From assembly GCA_023423045.1 (NCBI GenBank), contig JAFAGA010000059.1:122384-186383 (forward strand): a DNA stretch of 64,000 bases. Reading direction: 5' to 3'. This document shows, one piece after another, positions 18,027 through 27,175 of the stretch (positions within the stretch are counted from its first letter, which is position 1; each line of letters begins with the position of its first letter). The notes under the pieces are model-generated. The model did not search any database. It was not told where the DNA came from and saw only the letters and a list, made by a program, of their open reading frames with translations. The DNA is from Bacillota bacterium. Its GTDB lineage: Bacteria > Bacillota > Clostridia > Lachnospirales > Lachnospiraceae. A program made the position numbers and the translations under genes.

Positions 18027-19061
18027 CTATAATAGAATCCCCTCTTTACTCCGATATTCCAAAGGTGTTTTCCCAAAGTTCTTCTTAAAACTACGATAGA
18101 AATTAGTGATGTTATTATACCCGACTTCCTCAATAATTCTCTCCACGCTCATATTTGTATTCCTTAGCAAATATAGCGCTTTACGAAAACGCAGGTCCCT
18201 TATTAAATAGCTGAACGTATATCCGCTTTCTTTCACAATGTAATGTCTCAACTCGTCTTCTTCCATTTTAAATTTTCTTGTAAGCTCTTCCAACGTTACC
18301 GTACTCAGGTTATTTTTGATATGCTGGATAATCGCGGGGAGTACGTACACATCGTCCATAGCAGCATTTTCCAACAACTGCAGCTCATTCAAATGCTCTC
18401 TCATCACAATTCCCAGAAAAATCATCGCATAGCTCTTCATCAGTAAATTGCTGGCCCCAGATTCTCTCTCCGATTCCCTGTACATTTTTTCAACCCATCG
18501 ATCCAGCTTATAATCATTTGGACAGCAAAACAACAGCATCCGGTTACTGTGCTTCGTATATAGAAGCTTCCAGAAAAAATCCGACAGAATATTTTGTTCC
18601 ATTAAAATACTGGAAAAGGAATTGGAAAAAGAACTAATTCTCATTAAAATATTAATTACCCAATCTTCATCATTCTTAGAGAAAACCGTATGTTTAATCC
18701 CCGGTGTGACAATGCAGAAATTTCCGGAATGCATTTCATACTCCATATCATTAAGATATACTGTAATCTGTCCGCTGAAAACATAAATTATCTTTATAAA
18801 TTCCAACCGATGAATAAATGCAGGGCAATAACGCAAATGCCTCAGACATTTTACTTCCTCGTCACTTGATCTAAAGCAGTCCTCTTCATTTAGAACGGTT
18901 GCCATCATGGAAGGTTCTTTTTCCGGAATATATTTTATCCCTTTTTTATGACACCTGTGCACCAATTCTGTCCAGTCATTTACAGGGATTTGCCATTCCT
19001 CCGGTATTTTATCATACAGCCGTTTATATATGAGCTCTTCCTTGCCGAGTCCCTTCTCCAA
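18027..19061 (-). CDS. AraC-family regulator, copy 2 of a paralogous pair
   Basis: Transcription activator of 344 residues. Residues ~90-200 form a cupin-like sensor domain (YCPAFIHRLEFIKIIYVFSG), and residues ~245-340 the AraC double helix-turn-helix (RNTNMSVERIIEEVGYNNIT, then FYRSFKKNFGKTPLEYR). The start is a TTG with AAGAAGGAAAA upstream. It lies 20 bp after its paralogue at 19082, and both share the RYCPAF-HRLEFIK block and the DFFWKLLY/EFFWKMLY segment, so a tandem duplication is likely. It ends 214 bp before the rhamnoside operon start and is the best candidate activator. The sugar ligand is unknown. Confidence 0.9.
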   Translation of the reverse strand: MEKGLGKEELIYKRLYDKIPEEWQIPVNDWTELVHRCHKKGIKYIPEKEPSMMATVLNEEDCFRSSDEEVKCLRHLRYCPAFIHRLEFIKIIYVFSGQITVYLNDMEYEMHSGNFCIVTPGIKHTVFSKNDEDWVINILMRISSFSNSFSSILMEQNILSDFFWKLLYTKHSNRMLLFCCPNDYKLDRWVEKMYRESERESGASNLLMKSYAMIFLGIVMREHLNELQLLENAAMDDVYVLPAIIQHIKNNLSTVTLEELTRKFKMEEDELRHYIVKESGYTFSYLIRDLRFRKALYLLRNTNMSVERIIEEVGYNNITNFYRSFKKNFGKTPLEYRSKEGILL

Positions 19062-19081
19062 TTCTTTTCCTTCTTTCTAAA

Positions 19082-20167
19082 TTAAATTTGCATGAATTCT
19101 GCCTGACGCTTCTTTTTCCTATACACCGCAGGGGTCATACCATATGCTTCTTTAAAATTCCGGAAAAAGATACTTTGATCCCGATATCCTATCAGAGAAA
19201 CGATTCTCTCCATATTACATTCTGTTTTAATTAAAAGCTCGGCAGCCTTCTTCATTTTCATCTCTGTCAGAATATGACTGAAGGTATCTCCTGTCTCCCT
19301 TCTAAAATACCTGCTTAAATACCCTTCGCTCACATAGAATTCCTTGGAAAGCGAGGATAACGAAACGGTATCGATGTGTCTTTTCATATACTGCTGGTAT
19401 TGAATCAGCGGATAGGTTCCAACCTTTCCATGATCCTTTATGGAGATCTCCTCCATTTCACTTATTCGCAGGATATATCCAAAGATCGACATCATCATGC
19501 TTTTCATGACTAATCGGCTTTTTCTTGGCAATAAAAAGGTCTCTTCATATAGCTCGATTACGCTTTCCTCCAGCAGCGTATAGGGCTTGCTGCGAAAAAC
19601 CATAACTTCTCCTCCCGGTCTGTGATAAAGCATCTTCCAGAAAAATTCAGCAATGATTCCTCCTTCATTAATCTCTAAAAGCTCCGGAAACGCCTCTGTA
19701 AAGGTACTCCTGCGAATCAGCAGATTTATGACAATGTCCTCATCCGAACACGAAAAAACCGTTTGCTCCACTTCAGGCGCAACGATGCAAATACAACCTG
19801 CAGATAATTCTATCCATTGCTGCGCATAATAAAACCGGCAGCTCCCATTAAATATATAGATTAATTTAATAAACTCCAGCCTGTGCAAAAAGGCAGGACA
19901 ATAGCGCGCATTAACGACAACATTGGTTTCTTCGAATATTTCCTGTGAAAAGAATTCCTCCTCCGTAAAATGATTCTCTATCAGCGTGGGCGGTAATGGA
20001 GGCAAAGATATATTATCATCTTTGTTGTTCGTCATAAAACGTTCCAAAAATTCCTTCCAGCCTCTGATGGGTTTTTCAAAGACTTGAGGATTCTGAAGGT
20101 ATAGATTTTTATACCATTTCTCTTCTCCCATCATCTTGAAGCTTTGAATAAATTTCTCACGTTCCAT
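19082..20167 (-). CDS. AraC-family regulator, copy 1 of a paralogous pair
   Basis: 361-residue regulator of the same design as its neighbour: cupin-like N-terminal domain (ARYCPAFLHRLEFIKLIYIF, residues ~105-125) and C-terminal AraC helix-turn-helix pair (SLSSLSKEFYVSEGYLSRYF, then IGYRDQSIFFRNFKEAYGMT). ATG 20167 overlaps the end of the CapA-like gene by 11 bp and has GGGAAGG upstream, so translation may be coupled to a gene of unrelated function. It may act on the rhamnoside operon together with copy 2, or on a different target. The sequence does not say which. Confidence 0.9.
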   Translation of the reverse strand: MEREKFIQSFKMMGEEKWYKNLYLQNPQVFEKPIRGWKEFLERFMTNNKDDNISLPPLPPTLIENHFTEEEFFSQEIFEETNVVVNARYCPAFLHRLEFIKLIYIFNGSCRFYYAQQWIELSAGCICIVAPEVEQTVFSCSDEDIVINLLIRRSTFTEAFPELLEINEGGIIAEFFWKMLYHRPGGEVMVFRSKPYTLLEESVIELYEETFLLPRKSRLVMKSMMMSIFGYILRISEMEEISIKDHGKVGTYPLIQYQQYMKRHIDTVSLSSLSKEFYVSEGYLSRYFRRETGDTFSHILTEMKMKKAAELLIKTECNMERIVSLIGYRDQSIFFRNFKEAYGMTPAVYRKKKRQAEFMQI

Positions 20168-21713
20168 TCACAATAACCTTCCCGTTCTTATCAAAGGTAA
20201 CACCATACGGTTTGGAATATCCATTGATCTTATTCAGGATTCTGTTTTTCTCACTTCCTGTGCTCGGTGTGGGCTGATAATTATTGCGCTGCTTTATAGA
20301 GGATACGGAGCAGGGAATTACGCGGACCTCGTCTGTCAGCTGCAATTTGTCGTTGTGGAAGGTGAAGGTCTGCTGGAATATCATGGTGTCCTTATCCGCC
20401 GGATTTGTATTTCCTCCGAAGCAGAAATTACCCAGGCTGTATACAATATAGGCGTTTTTGTATTTCTCGATCGGCTGAAGAACATGGGGATGGTGGCCCA
20501 GCACCAGGTTTGCTCCCCCTTCGTCGATGGCAATCCGGCTCAGATCCTTCTGGACCTTTGTAATCCGGCTGCTTCTTTCAATGCCCCAATGGAAGCTGAC
20601 AATCAGAAGGTCCGGTTTTTCCTTTTTGACCGTCTTCAGAGCTTTTCTCAACACCTTTTTGCCGTCTCCGGCTCCGGTCTCCTGGACGGAAACCATGCCG
20701 ATTTTCATCCCTTTCACCTCATAGATTCCGATCTTCTCATAGGAGGAATAGGAGATACCTGCTTCCTCAAAGCTTTTTATCGTATCGGTATAACTGATCT
20801 CTCCATAATCCCTGACATGATTATTGGCGAAGGCAACCGCCTCCACCGATCCTTTCGTCAGAATATTGATATAGGAGGGCTTTCCTCGGAAAGCCCATTT
20901 CTTATCTTCTCTCTTTCCCCGATTGCTTAAGGTTCCCTCAAAATTAACAATGGTCATATCATCTTTCTCAAAGATTGGTTTCACATTCTTAAAAAAATAC
21001 GAATCATCCTTCTTCTTGTCATATACAGAGAAGAAGTTTACACTGACAGGCTGCTTAATATCGCTGGATAAGGTACAGTCTCCTGCTGCGCTGATGGTAA
21101 TCGTTATATCCTTTGACACAGTGATCTTACACTTTGCACTGGCTTTTCCCAAGCTTACTGTTATTGTTGCACTGCCCCAGCGGACCGCCGTGACCTTACC
21201 ACTCCTATTAACTGTGACCACCTTTGTGTCACTGCTTTGATATAGAAGCTTCTCACCTGTCAGATTTTCCTCCGTCAACTCCGCCTTCAAAACGGCACTA
21301 GCTCCTTGCTGCAAGCTTAAAGTCTTTGCACTCAACAGGATCTTCCCGTTATACTCTGCTGCTTCTTCCGGGTTTTCCTCATTCTCAATATTCTCGGCAT
21401 TCTCAACTGCCTTGACATCTACAGCTTTCTCAGGATCTCCGGTTTCCTCAGCATCCTCAGCTTTTTCCGCGTTCTCCTGAGCTGCCAGTCCACCGGTCAC
21501 CTGATCTATTACATTTCCCTCTTCACCTGTACCTGCACTGACCAGCGCCACCCCGTTCCTCGCATCTTTCAATGAATCCGAGGAAGTTACCCCAGCGGCT
21601 CCTGCAACTGTATCTACAGCAGAATATGCCCATGCCGCATCCGAAAGCCTCCACAACAGAATAAAAATTAAGCTTAATCCCAGCAATCTCATTATCAGTC
21701 CGCGTTTTGTCAT
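20157..21713 (-). CDS. CapA-family (poly-gamma-glutamate capsule type) metallophosphatase-fold protein with Big_2 domain
   Basis: 518 residues, exported. Residues 1-30 are a signal peptide or anchor (LLGLSLIFILLW), followed by an acidic low-complexity linker rich in Glu, Ala, Asn and Val (residues ~75-120). A bacterial Ig-like Big_2 domain (KTLSLQQGASAVLKAELTEE) covers ~128-205, and the CapA/PgsA calcineurin-like domain ~210-480. CapA motifs seen are AAGDCTLS, NFEGTLSNRG, FANNHVRDYG, SFHWGIE and LGHHPHVLQPIE. CapA-family proteins take part in poly-gamma-glutamate capsule export, but isolated copies in Clostridia have no proven role, and no other capsule genes are nearby. The Big_2 module suggests a wall-associated role. 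Confidence 0.88.
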   Translation of the reverse strand: MTKRGLIMRLLGLSLIFILLWRLSDAAWAYSAVDTVAGAAGVTSSDSLKDARNGVALVSAGTGEEGNVIDQVTGGLAAQENAEKAEDAEETGDPEKAVDVKAVENAENIENEENPEEAAEYNGKILLSAKTLSLQQGASAVLKAELTEENLTGEKLLYQSSDTKVVTVNRSGKVTAVRWGSATITVSLGKASAKCKITVSKDITITISAAGDCTLSSDIKQPVSVNFFSVYDKKKDDSYFFKNVKPIFEKDDMTIVNFEGTLSNRGKREDKKWAFRGKPSYINILTKGSVEAVAFANNHVRDYGEISYTDTIKSFEEAGISYSSYEKIGIYEVKGMKIGMVSVQETGAGDGKKVLRKALKTVKKEKPDLLIVSFHWGIERSSRITKVQKDLSRIAIDEGGANLVLGHHPHVLQPIEKYKNAYIVYSLGNFCFGGNTNPADKDTMIFQQTFTFHNDKLQLTDEVRVIPCSVSSIKQRNNYQPTPSTGSEKNRILNKINGYSKPYGVTFDKNGKVIVNGT

Positions 21714-21740
21714 GTCCTTCTTATCCCTTCCTGCAAATAC

Positions 21741-21811
21741 AATGCTATAAGCGCAAGCTCTTATAGCATTGGCACTTTATGCCATGATGCGCTCTTCCTT
21801 GGGCCGGCACA
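21741..21811. repeat. Degenerate inverted copy of the 9010-9260 repeat
   Basis: AATGCTATAAG / CTTATAGCATT is an 11-bp stem (21741-21770), followed by TTGGCACTTTATGCCA and ATGCGC. Read on the minus strand this follows the same order as the 91-bp element: GCGC, GGCA-stem-TGCC, then GCTATAA. It lies between the CapA-like and GGDEF genes and may end the GGDEF transcript. Confidence 0.6.
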
Positions 21812-21824
21812 ATGTCTGCCTATA

Positions 21825-23435
21825 TTATACCTCATTCGTTCTGTGCACCAACCGGATATCATTCTTGTTCGCACGCTTTATCTTATACATCGACATATCC
21901 GCTGCATAGAAATAATCCCAAATCTTATTGGTTTCTGCGGGCACAGAATTACGTATGCCTTGGGAGATAGTGACAATCGGCCGCTCCGAAGTATGATTTC
22001 CCCGAAGCTTCAGGTTAATCACATCCTGCTGCAGCTTTCTCGCTATCTCTAAAATCGCATCATCAGTCATATTTTCATATACGATGATGAATTCATCCCC
22101 GCCATAACGGGCACAAAAAATCCCTTGATCCATCAGGGTATGGAGAAGCTTCGCTATCTTCTTCAGACACCTGTCTCCGGCCTGGTGACCGAAAGCATCA
22201 TTATATTCTTTGAAGCAGTCAATATCAAATATCTCGACTCCCAGGTTCGTCCTTTCATGGTATGCCCGCTCAAAAGCAATCTCTGAATATTCATTCAGCC
22301 GATCACGGTTAGGAAGCCTGGTCAGCGGATCTCTCTGTGATTTCTCAAGAAGAAGCTTGTTCTCCTCCTGAATCACTCTTTGTTTCTCCTTAATCACTTC
22401 CATATCCATTCGCAGTTCAATGGTACTCTTGGCATTTGCTTTATTCTCGGCCTCCAGCTGTTCGGACAGAATAACATAATCCTCACAAGCCAGCATGTGG
22501 GCCTCCTCATTATGTACCAGTTTATAATACTGCAGCTTATGCCTTAATACCTTCAGCCGCATATTGGTAATACCTGCCTGTCCGGTCAGCAGCTCCACCC
22601 TCTCCAGCACTCTCCAGAGATCGTCATAGTGTCCGATTTCCTCTAAAATATCGCAAAGTGTAAATACCTCATCATAGATATCCAGCAATGAGGAAACCTC
22701 TTCCATTATTCCGATCAGCTGTTCAATCCGCTCGTCCCTCTTATCGTACTCCTTCATTGAATGAAAAAACAGCACTTCAAGACAAAGGATAATAATGGGA
22801 TAATGGCCGTCGGCCTCGAACTTGTCCCGGTCCTTCTCAATCCGCTCAAACCACTGAAGAGCAGCGTTCTGCTCTCCAATCCGCAGGTAGCAGGCCGCTA
22901 TTGTGGACTGGGTGATGATTTGATTCCTGCTGCTGTTCCGATCCTCCTTATCTTTATGGAAGCAGTTTAATGCTTTTTCCAGATAATGAATCGCCGTCTT
23001 ATATTCCCGAAGAGCCGCATACACATTCCCTATGTTGGTGTTCACAAGGCCCGCTTCGTAATGCAGCCTATATTCGTGGCTGTATTTTAAGGAGGTCAGA
23101 TAGTAATCAATCGCCTCCGAAACATTCCCCTGATTGTCCGCGTTGATACCAAGCATATTATAAGATTTGGCCAGAAGACTTACCATCGGTACCTTAAGCT
23201 GATATTCCAATCCCTGAATCAGATTCTGAATAAATTTATTATATTGGTTACAGTCAAAGTAAGCTTCTGCAAGATAATAATAAGCAAAGCCCAACAGCTT
23301 ATTATCGCTCTCTTTTTTACCGAGATTAATCAGCTTCTTACAAATACTCTTTATTTCCTGCGGACATTGCATACGCATCGCCAGTACCTGGTCAATCTGC
23401 CCCCTTATATGCTCATCGTACTCATTAAAATCCAT
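21825..23435 (-). CDS. TPR-repeat diguanylate cyclase (GGDEF)
   Basis: Makes cyclic di-GMP from two GTP. The protein is about 536 residues. Residues ~1-350 consist of tetratricopeptide-like helical repeats (AYYYLAEAYFDCNQYNKFIQ, NTNIGNVYAALREYKTAIHY), then a coiled coil (~360-385, EVIKEKQRVIQEENKLLLEK) and a C-terminal GGDEF domain with the intact active site ARYGGDEFIIVYE and the DPLTRLPNRD entry motif. No membrane segment or EAL domain is present. I chose ATG 23435 because GGAG precedes it, and the longer start at 23477 has no site. An inhibitory RxxD motif is not evident at the usual place. The input is presumably protein-protein contact through the TPRs. Confidence 0.9.
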   Translation of the reverse strand: MDFNEYDEHIRGQIDQVLAMRMQCPQEIKSICKKLINLGKKESDNKLLGFAYYYLAEAYFDCNQYNKFIQNLIQGLEYQLKVPMVSLLAKSYNMLGINADNQGNVSEAIDYYLTSLKYSHEYRLHYEAGLVNTNIGNVYAALREYKTAIHYLEKALNCFHKDKEDRNSSRNQIITQSTIAACYLRIGEQNAALQWFERIEKDRDKFEADGHYPIIILCLEVLFFHSMKEYDKRDERIEQLIGIMEEVSSLLDIYDEVFTLCDILEEIGHYDDLWRVLERVELLTGQAGITNMRLKVLRHKLQYYKLVHNEEAHMLACEDYVILSEQLEAENKANAKSTIELRMDMEVIKEKQRVIQEENKLLLEKSQRDPLTRLPNRDRLNEYSEIAFERAYHERTNLGVEIFDIDCFKEYNDAFGHQAGDRCLKKIAKLLHTLMDQGIFCARYGGDEFIIVYENMTDDAILEIARKLQQDVINLKLRGNHTSERPIVTISQGIRNSVPAETNKIWDYFYAADMSMYKIKRANKNDIRLVHRTNEV

Positions 23436-23623
23436 ACTCTTTTCTCCGTTACTGCCTAAGGTTTCCACTTGCGCCAAAACTATTCTGCCAATCTATCCCC
23501 GTCCTGTATCACTTTACTACAATAAATCATACCACAGTGTTAGCGGTGATGCAATATAATGGAAAATCATTATTAATCATATTTTGGAAAATTAAAGAAT
23601 TGCTTTGATATGCTTTTTTACAT

Positions 23624-23660
23624 AAAAAGGCCCTTGTCTGTATCAGACATCGGACCTTTC
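23624..23660 (-). terminator. Terminator of the xpaC-telA operon
   Basis: On the minus strand AAAGGTCCGATGTCTG pairs, with a few mismatches, with CAGACAAGGGCCTTT and is followed by TTTTTATG. It lies 58 bp after the TelA stop codon. Confidence 0.75.
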
Positions 23661-23717
23661 CATAATTATTTATGCCAATATGCATCCAGCAAATGCATCT
23701 TTGGAACCTGACCTTAC

Positions 23718-24851
23718 CTATCGGCTCATGGTCTGCAATTTATTCTTAAGCTCTCCTTCAATGCGCTGCAGCTCCACTTCCGCCTCTTTCCTCTTCTGGC
23801 GGCCTTCGGTTTGAATCCGGATCACTTCATCCAGCGTTGAGATCAAGGATTCATTAGTGATGCGAAGGGTCTCAATATCGACCACACCGCGCTCCGATTC
23901 CTTGGCTGTCTCCACCGTAGCCAGCTTCAGGGTTTCTGCATTCTTTCGGAGCAGCTCATTGGTCATATCCGTGACTTCCCTTTGGGCCTTGGCTGCCTGG
24001 GTGGAATGTGCAACACCAAGCGCAAGCACCATCTGGCTTTTCCAGAGCGGAATCGTGTTCACAATGGTAGACTGAATCTTCTCAGCCATAATTGTATCAT
24101 TACCTTGTACCAGACGAATCTGAGGAGCCATCTGAATGGAGACCATTCTGGTCAGTTCCAGGTCGTGGATTTTCTTCTCAAAGCGGTTGATCACTGCCAT
24201 AAGATCATTCACTGCCTGGGCATCCTCCGGAAGCCCGCTCCGTTCCGATTGTGCAATCAGTCTCGGCAGATCTACCTCCTGAACCTGGGTCAGCTTCTTC
24301 TTTCCCGCCAAAATATACATGGACAATTCCTTAAAATAGGTCTTATTCAAATCATACATCTTATCCAGCATGGCAACATCCTTCATCAGCTGGATCTGAT
24401 GGGTCTGAAGCGCCTGGCAGATTTTATTAACGTTTACCTCCGCCTTATCATACTTTGTCTTCATTGCCGCCAGCTTATTAGAGGTCTTCTTGAATAATCC
24501 AAGAAATCCTTTTTCCTCTTCATCAACTTCAAAGCTTCTAAGCTCCATGACTACGCCGGAGAGCATCTCACCGATTTCACCCAAATCCTTGGTCTTTACA
24601 TTGGATAAGGCTGTTTCCGAGAAATCCGCTATTTTCTTCTGAGCTCCCACACCATATTGAAGAATCAGATTAGACTTGGTAAGATCAATTTTATCCGCAA
24701 AGTCTTCTACCATCCTCTTTTCTTCCGGAGACAGGCTGGTTTCATCCAATACCGCTGCTTTGGGGGCAGCACTTTCCTGCTGTACGATCTGCGCTTCGCT
24801 CACCTCTTCTGCAAAGGGCTCAAAGGTAAGGGTAGGTACTTCATTATTCAT
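23718..24851 (-). CDS. telA: Toxic anion resistance protein, TelA family
   Basis: TelA-family proteins (also KlaA/YaaN) are linked to tellurite and toxic-anion resistance and to envelope stress, but their biochemistry is unknown. The 377-residue product starts MNNEVPTLTF at ATG 24851 with GGAGGGA upstream. A longer frame has no ribosome site. It is mostly alpha-helical and soluble, with characteristic stretches ADKIDLTKSNLILQYGVGAQ near residue 60, GLFKKTSNKLAAMKTKYDKA near 130, IPLWKSQMVLALGVAHSTQA near 275, and a final coiled coil. It follows the XpaC gene by 76 bp, a pairing common in Firmicutes, and the two are probably co-transcribed. Confidence 0.92.
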   Translation of the reverse strand: MNNEVPTLTFEPFAEEVSEAQIVQQESAAPKAAVLDETSLSPEEKRMVEDFADKIDLTKSNLILQYGVGAQKKIADFSETALSNVKTKDLGEIGEMLSGVVMELRSFEVDEEEKGFLGLFKKTSNKLAAMKTKYDKAEVNVNKICQALQTHQIQLMKDVAMLDKMYDLNKTYFKELSMYILAGKKKLTQVQEVDLPRLIAQSERSGLPEDAQAVNDLMAVINRFEKKIHDLELTRMVSIQMAPQIRLVQGNDTIMAEKIQSTIVNTIPLWKSQMVLALGVAHSTQAAKAQREVTDMTNELLRKNAETLKLATVETAKESERGVVDIETLRITNESLISTLDEVIRIQTEGRQKRKEAEVELQRIEGELKNKLQTMSR

Positions 24852-24927
24852 CGGTTTATCCCTCCATATTTCTATTAATATAAGCAAGCGGCTTACCGCT
24901 TATTATTGTAAACACAGGGCAAGCGTT

Positions 24928-26331
24928 TTATCGCTTGGCGTTGTTTGCTTTCAGCTCCCCGGGCGTCAGCCCTTCCTGGGCAAGCATGGTCTCCAGCACT
25001 GATATATCGGTAGAGACATCCATGGCCGCATCCTCATAGAGGCTGTCCAATAAGGTCTCAAATGCATGGTTGATGGTATCCAGCGTAGTTTCGATCTCTT
25101 TCTTTGCTGTGGAAATATTCTCTCCCTGGACCGGCTGCCGGTCAAACTCCCGATAGGCACTGATCAGCTTTAACGTAGTCGGGAGATAGTAATCCATAAA
25201 CTTCTGTATCTCAGGAAGCTGAGCCGGATGAAACTCCACATAGTCAAAAATTCTCCCGGTAACTATCTCCAGGCGGTAAAGTTTCCCGGAAATCTCCTCT
25301 CCCGCAATCTCTTCATTGGCTTCTTTCATTTGACGGATGCAGGCTCTGCCGCTATCCAACGCTTTCCTCAGCTCCTTCATCTCCGGTGATAAGTCGGCGC
25401 CGGAATTACCTGCTGCCTCCTGAGCTCTTCCATCGCTTCCTGCTCTCCCGGTTCCTTCGCTCTTCCCCTGATTCTGCTGTTCTATTTCACGGAGCTTTGC
25501 ACTCTTCATAGTCTCCAGATATTGATGATAGCTCTCTCTGTTCAAAATAATACAGGTTTCCTGTTTGTCAATGCGTCCCTCCGGGAACATGCCCCTGGAT
25601 ATCATTCTGCGAATATCCCGTAGCACGAATTTTCTGCTCCATCCCGTGCTCAGGGACAGATCTTCCAGGGAACAATAACTGCGCCCGCCGATGATCTTCA
25701 GATACCTTCGGAATCTCCTCAATCTCTTGCGGTTTCTTCCACCTCCCGCCATCAGCAGGAAGCTGATTAACAGCAAGGGCATCAAACCTGCTGCGATGGT
25801 ACTAAGGAAGCCTAAATTACTCAGAATATTTCCCAGCAGCACCAATACCAGAGCTCCAATTCCAAAAAGCCCTACCCCAATGCTTCCGAATACGGTCATA
25901 AGAATTCCCGATACCTTTCCAACCTCGGCATAGGGGACCAATCCGCCTTTGCGTCCGGGAACCATGGCTCCGGATCTATACTCTACTATATTGTTTCCCG
26001 ATGCCGCTCTTCCGGCACCGCTTCTTAAATGAGCATCTCTTCCGGCTGTGTTCCCTCCAGCTGCGTAAGATTGCTTCCTGTTTCCCTGGTTTTGCTGCCG
26101 GTTTGCCTGATGATAGCCACCTTGTCCGCTCCATTGTTTCTGGTCGTTCTGATGCTCCTTCCCTTCCGGTCCCTTGTGATTGGTTCCCAAAGAACCCCGA
26201 ATTTCATTCAGGGCAGACCGGACCGTGTGCTCAATATCCCGGTTAATCTGATGAAAATCCATCGTATTCACCGCATTTTGAACTATATCTTTAATTTCAT
26301 CCCCCAGATTCGAGAAATTCTTCTGACTCAT
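24928..26331 (-). CDS. xpaC: XpaC-family membrane protein (5-bromo-4-chloroindolyl phosphate hydrolysis protein)
   Basis: 467 residues. The N-terminal part (1-135) is a hydrophilic Gly/Asn/Gln-rich region that follows a short amphipathic segment (FSNLGDEIKDIVQNAVNTMD). Two membrane helices occupy ~140-200 (FGSIGVGLFGIGALVLVLLG and IAAGLMPLLLISFLLMAGGG), and the C-terminal cytoplasmic part (~205-467) is helical, with a winged-helix-like stretch SYCSLEDLSLSTGWSRKFVL and the XpaC region ATLKLISAYREFDRQ. The family name reflects an old screening phenotype and the true role is unproved. ATG 26331 has GGAGGG upstream. TelA follows, so the two probably work together at the membrane. Confidence 0.85.
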   Translation of the reverse strand: MSQKNFSNLGDEIKDIVQNAVNTMDFHQINRDIEHTVRSALNEIRGSLGTNHKGPEGKEHQNDQKQWSGQGGYHQANRQQNQGNRKQSYAAGGNTAGRDAHLRSGAGRAASGNNIVEYRSGAMVPGRKGGLVPYAEVGKVSGILMTVFGSIGVGLFGIGALVLVLLGNILSNLGFLSTIAAGLMPLLLISFLLMAGGGRNRKRLRRFRRYLKIIGGRSYCSLEDLSLSTGWSRKFVLRDIRRMISRGMFPEGRIDKQETCIILNRESYHQYLETMKSAKLREIEQQNQGKSEGTGRAGSDGRAQEAAGNSGADLSPEMKELRKALDSGRACIRQMKEANEEIAGEEISGKLYRLEIVTGRIFDYVEFHPAQLPEIQKFMDYYLPTTLKLISAYREFDRQPVQGENISTAKKEIETTLDTINHAFETLLDSLYEDAAMDVSTDISVLETMLAQEGLTPGELKANNAKR

Positions 26332-26445
26332 GTCACACCCTCCGTAAAACTGCTAAAATACTGTTTCTATTATATCGTAAGGAAATGGAATTGACAATTT
26401 TATTGTTAAAAATTAATTTAATTATAATTAAAGTTAACCGGCCGG

Positions 26446-26533
26446 ACTGGGCTGAGCTGTTACTTATAAGGCAGACCGCCGAAGGTTTCTCCTACGGCGG
26501 CCAAAATATAGGTAATCTTACAGCTGCTGCTCT
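26446..26533. other. Structured intergenic element of unknown function
   Basis: Between the cupin and XpaC genes. CCGCCGAAGG / CCTACGGCGG (26477-26501) form a hairpin. Outer segments AGCTGTTAC and GTAATCTTACAGCTGC can pair to extend it. The flanking 26390-26445 is very AT-rich. No U tract follows on the minus strand, so it is not a plain terminator, and it matches no riboswitch I recognise. Confidence 0.4.
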
Positions 26534-26560
26534 TTATGATCCAATAAACCGGAGTTCATG

Positions 26561-27028
26561 CTACTCATCTTTGAAATATTCAACCTGATCCTCTATTTTG
26601 TAAAGCTGGTTGGTATTCTTCCCCCATACTCCAATTTTTCCGGAGTCAGGGTAAAATGCCACGTCAATATCGTTATGGGTATCGAAATCCAAATAAATGA
26701 GCCCTTCCGTCTCCGAGATATTGGTCAGCTTATGAGCTCCTTTTTCATCAGCCGGAAAGAACAAAAAATCACCGGCAGAAACCATCTTGTCCCCCATCGG
26801 AGTTTTCAAAATGCCATTTCCGCTGATTATATAAAAGGATTCTTCATTTTTCATATGGTAATGATAGGGATAGGCAGATTTCCCGGGAGGTATTTCATAT
26901 AGGGAAACGGCACATTGCTCCCCAAAACCTTTTGGAAGCAAATCCCGTCTATAATATTCATAATCCTTATGCTCTCTTTTATGCTTGACTAGGACCTCGG
27001 ATGCTTTCACATGTAAAGGTTCACTCAA
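26561..27028 (-). CDS. Cupin-domain protein
   Basis: Small single-domain cupin of 155 residues. The first cupin motif is visible as PYHYHMKNEESFYIISGNG (two His and a Glu as possible metal ligands), and the second as AGDFLFFPADEKGAHKLTN with another His. There is no signal peptide. ATG 27028 is preceded by GGGAGG. It stands alone between the XpaC gene and a divergent GNAT gene. Cupins of this kind bind small molecules or act as isomerases or dioxygenases, and nothing in the neighbours narrows the role. Confidence 0.8.
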   Translation of the reverse strand: MSEPLHVKASEVLVKHKREHKDYEYYRRDLLPKGFGEQCAVSLYEIPPGKSAYPYHYHMKNEESFYIISGNGILKTPMGDKMVSAGDFLFFPADEKGAHKLTNISETEGLIYLDFDTHNDIDVAFYPDSGKIGVWGKNTNQLYKIEDQVEYFKDE

Positions 27029-27175
27029 TTTGACACACCTCCCAGCTATATATTAATATTTTATCACGTATATAAAAAGAAGTCGACTGCAATTATAACC
27101 AGTTTCTTAAATCAGATGTTTTTGTACACCATATATGATATAATCAGGTAAAACAAGAAAGGATTGGTTAATCTA

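Noticed and set aside
25691..26394. Several plus-strand ORFs opposite xpaC (up to 121 codons)
   Set aside because: They are shadows of the well-supported XpaC frame and have no ribosome sites.
26385..26588. 67-codon plus ORF in the xpaC-cupin gap
   Set aside because: It runs through the nested stems, has no ribosome site and matches no family I know.
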